NCBI GenBank assembly: GCA_001949185.1
Contig: BDGG01000002.1
Location: forward strand, 341,783-405,782
DNA length: 64,000 nt
DNA from: Ramazzottius varieornatus
Lineage: Eukaryota > Tardigrada > Eutardigrada > Parachela > Ramazzottiidae
Reading direction: 5' to 3'
Shown here: positions 61,901 through 64,000 of the stretch, one piece after another
Numbering within the stretch: the first letter of the stretch is position 1
Layout: every line of letters starts with the position of its first letter
The notes under the pieces: generated by a model
Database searches by the model: none
What the model was told of the DNA's origin: nothing
The model's input: the letters and a program-made list of their open reading frames with translations, nothing else
Position numbers and translations under genes: made by a program

Positions 61901-64000
61901 CCCAGCAGTCTGACGGCCGAACAGAAGGTGGCCATCGAGGCCTGGGTGCAGGGTGGCTACAAAGTGGACGATGACATCGTGGTCGATGTGATGGCAATAG
62001 AGCCGACGGTCCAACTGCGAGTCGTCCTGCAAGAGACCACCTTGCCCCTCCTGCTCAAGAAGAAGGAGCTGGAGGAGCAGAAGAAGGACGTCCGAGCGGG
62101 AATGGTCCTCTTGGCCGACACTGGCGCAGTTGCCATCTTCGTCCTTGACAACAAGAAGGCACAGGCTCTGGCTGTAAGTACTGGTGCTTTATTGCTCGTT
62201 CAGAGGAAAGTTTGGGAAAGACCACAGCATGACTTGTCTTGTGCAGGAGTTGCAGCAGCAGGTGCAGGTTTTGGCTGACAAGGCGGCCATGCCTTCCTCC
62301 ATCCCCGACGAGGACAGCAGCTTTGCCGTCTGGTTCGAGGCCGACCAGACCTTCTATCGGGCTGTCGTCTTCCAGAACGAGGAGCAGAAGGGAACGGAGC
62401 AGTACAGCGCCGATCTGATCGACTATGGCAACCTGCTGGTGGTCACCAAGGAGCAGCTGAGAGTTCTGCCACCAGACAAGTTCCTCAAGACAGACTACAC
62501 CGACGTTATCAGAATCGACGGCGTCAGCGACGACCATCTTCATGACAAGGACGTAACGGTAAGCACGTTTTTCCATCTGAAAAACACAAAAGACAACAGC
62601 CTTGCCGAAGGACTTTGCATGAATATACTTTGAAGTTTCACCTGGAAGCACGACCGGCAAACTCGATCACATTATTCTTGCCGGTGGCGCACCCCAGTAA
62701 CCGGTAAGACTGATATTGTGCGCCACTGGGGAAAACTCTTGTCGAGTTCGTTTTTCCAAGTGGCACACGTTACCAGCTCTTATTATCGGTAGCGTGCGCC
62801 ACTTGATAAGTCTGTCTTTGCGAGTTTACTTGCCGACTACGCCGTTGTCTTTGATATTGGATGGGTGGTCAAGATGGAATGTGTCTGGTTACAGGAAGCT
62901 CTGGTGGCGTTGCAGAACCAGCCATGCCTGTACGAGATTGTGGCCCAACCTGCAAAAGAGGTTACTCGGGCCAACCTGTGGGACCAAGATGGCGTCCAAC
63001 AACCCAAAGGCTTGCTCGAGGCCCAAAAGGAGCCTGCACAGGCCGGTGCCACGACGGCAGCCAAGGCCGCCAAGTCGTACAAGCACATGCTGACGGACCT
63101 GAAGGACAAGACTGAGATCAAGGAAGGTGCGGTGTTGGACGTGCACACCACCATGGTCACGGACCCCGAACTGCTGTTTCTCTCTCTGGGCAGCGTCCCT
63201 TCCTTCGGTAGGTGTCACTCTTTGCGATGCTGGAATTCTTCTTTGCCGGTTTATACGTTTTTTACTGTGATTTTAGATGTGCGATTTCAAACCTTGTCGG
63301 AAAGCCTGGACGCCGAGTGCCCGACATTGCCTCCTCTGCAGAAGATTCCTCCTCAGGGAGCTGTCGTGGCGGCGCTCTTCAGTGAAGGTAAGCAGTTGCT
63401 GTTTTCGGGAAATATGTCCGCCTGCAGACTGAGAGTACTGGCACGATGACGTGGATGGAGTTTGAATGGTTGTTGGTTTCCAGACAAGCAGTGGTATCGT
63501 GCTATCATCATGGACGTGACGAACGAGAAGAAGGCCAACGTGCTGTACCTGGACTACGGCAATTCGGAGGACGTGGCGCTGCAGAATATGCGCGAGATGA
63601 AAGACGAGTGGATGGCGGTACCTCGCATGATCTTCCAGGCCATCCTTGGTGGTAAGTTCTGCCTCCGTCTCGCTCGAACTGAAATCGGGAGATCGTGTCA
63701 ACAGAAAAGTTTGAGCTTTAGTAACAAGTTCGACATGATCGGTTTTTCGGGGTGGCGCACGCTTCCAGCCAGCCACGCTGTAAACGTACCTCACTTGGAG
63801 AAACAGCAAAGTGGACAAACGGTTCGTCAAGTGGCGCACACTTACAGTGTGATTAGCCGAAAGTACGCCCCCTTGGGAAAACAGTTTTGTCGAGCTCCTT
63901 TGCTCATGTAAGTGTAGATGTGAACATGGAGATCCCCACTTGAGTTCAGAACGTAATTTTTCTTCGTTGGTTAGGTTTGAAGCCGTTGAGCTCGGATGGA
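58910..64000 (+). CDS. RRM, glycine-rich and multi-Tudor protein, 3' end outside the window
   Basis: The first 928 codons come from 16 exons: 58910-58978, 59056-59144, 59586-59700, 59790-59899, 59979-60055, 60167-60316, 60418-60579, 60685-60897, 61006-61183, 61323-61532, 61693-62173, 62247-62558, 62895-63207, 63277-63387, 63484-63651, 63975 onward. An N-terminal RRM (about 10-90) starts ANVFVLNLPDDE and ends RPLKLTW. A Gly/Ser/Phe-rich linker (GGFGGGAFGGSG) follows, then a Lys/Glu helix and Ala-rich low-complexity sequence. Three Tudor cores are visible. They are VWYRGKFLGM with YFVDIGE (about 470-500), AVWFEADQTFYRAVV with LIDYGN (about 645-690), and QWYRAIIMDVTN with LYLDYGNSEDV (about 865-895). 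Tudor domains read symmetrically dimethylated arginine on Piwi proteins, so a germ-granule/piRNA role is inferred. RRM plus Tudor recalls TDRD10 and Vreteno, but no MYND finger is seen. Two copies of the palindromic repeat sit in its late introns. Confidence 0.88.
62680..62810. repeat. Dual-hairpin palindromic repeat in a Tudor-gene intron
   Basis: CCGGTGGCGCACCC to TTGTGCGCCACTGGG, spacer TTGTCGAGTTCGTTT, then CCAAGTGGCACACG to CGTGCGCCACTTGAT. It lies in the intron 62559-62894. Confidence 0.85.
63751..63892. repeat. Dual-hairpin palindromic repeat in a Tudor-gene intron (second)
   Basis: GGGTGGCGCACGCT to CGTACCTCACTTGG, then TCAAGTGGCGCACA to GTACGCCCCCTTGGG, with the flank TTGTCGAGCTCC. 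It lies in the intron 63652-63974. Confidence 0.8.

Noticed and set aside
1-64000. CRISPR arrays, bacterial operons, prophage or retroviral genes
   Set aside because: Introns throughout, no regularly spaced direct repeats, and no reverse transcriptase, integrase or transposase frames were seen.

Overview
The window is nuclear DNA of an invertebrate animal. Genes are split by many GT-AG introns, mostly 55-350 bases, with a few of 1-3 kb. The gene set points to a bilaterian, and a protostome, because it holds an avermectin-family glutamate-gated chloride channel together with calsyntenin. A compact ecdysozoan genome such as a tardigrade, nematode relative or small arthropod would fit. I cannot fix the species, and base composition is close to balanced. 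One run of N (55248-55975) marks an assembly gap.

Layout. From 1.9 to 8.2 kb on the plus strand lie two neighbouring Cys-loop receptor paralogues: a complete anion-channel subunit (1975-6157) and a shorter copy (6809-8191) that has a signal peptide and a full ligand-binding domain with both disulfides but no membrane segments. On the minus strand, 8707-13922 encodes an SLC1 glutamate transporter. From 16.0 to 22.5 kb the plus strand carries a small secreted LysM protein, an orphan RRM protein, a small cysteine-rich secreted protein (tentative model) and a secreted proline-rich protein. On the minus strand, 22802-28480 encodes a glutamate-gated chloride channel with an unusually long, histidine-rich cytoplasmic loop. 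About 8 kb (28.5-36.8 kb) holds nothing I can recognise. On the minus strand, 36803-45113 encodes calsyntenin and 47038-52324 encodes an OXR1/NCOA7 protein (LysM, GRAM, TLDc). On the plus strand, 56382-58152 encodes SEC13, and 58910 to the window end encodes the first 928 residues of an RRM/Gly-rich/multi-Tudor protein.

How they may work together. The first 28 kb is rich in glutamate/anion signalling: a glutamate transporter, a true GluCl, a divergent GluCl/GlyR-like channel and its membrane-free paralogue. The last recalls molluscan acetylcholine-binding protein, but built from an anion-channel subunit. The right half holds mostly housekeeping and germline-type genes.

Repeats. A short palindromic element (arms AAGTGGCGCACG and CGTGCGCCACTTGG), usually as two hairpins in a unit of about 130 bases, occurs about a dozen times, nearly always inside introns. 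A second palindrome with a CACGTG core occurs twice. The assembly gap is bounded by long inverted repeats. Exon boundaries below were worked out by eye from splice sites, reading phase and family conservation; every complete multi-exon model given sums to a multiple of three.
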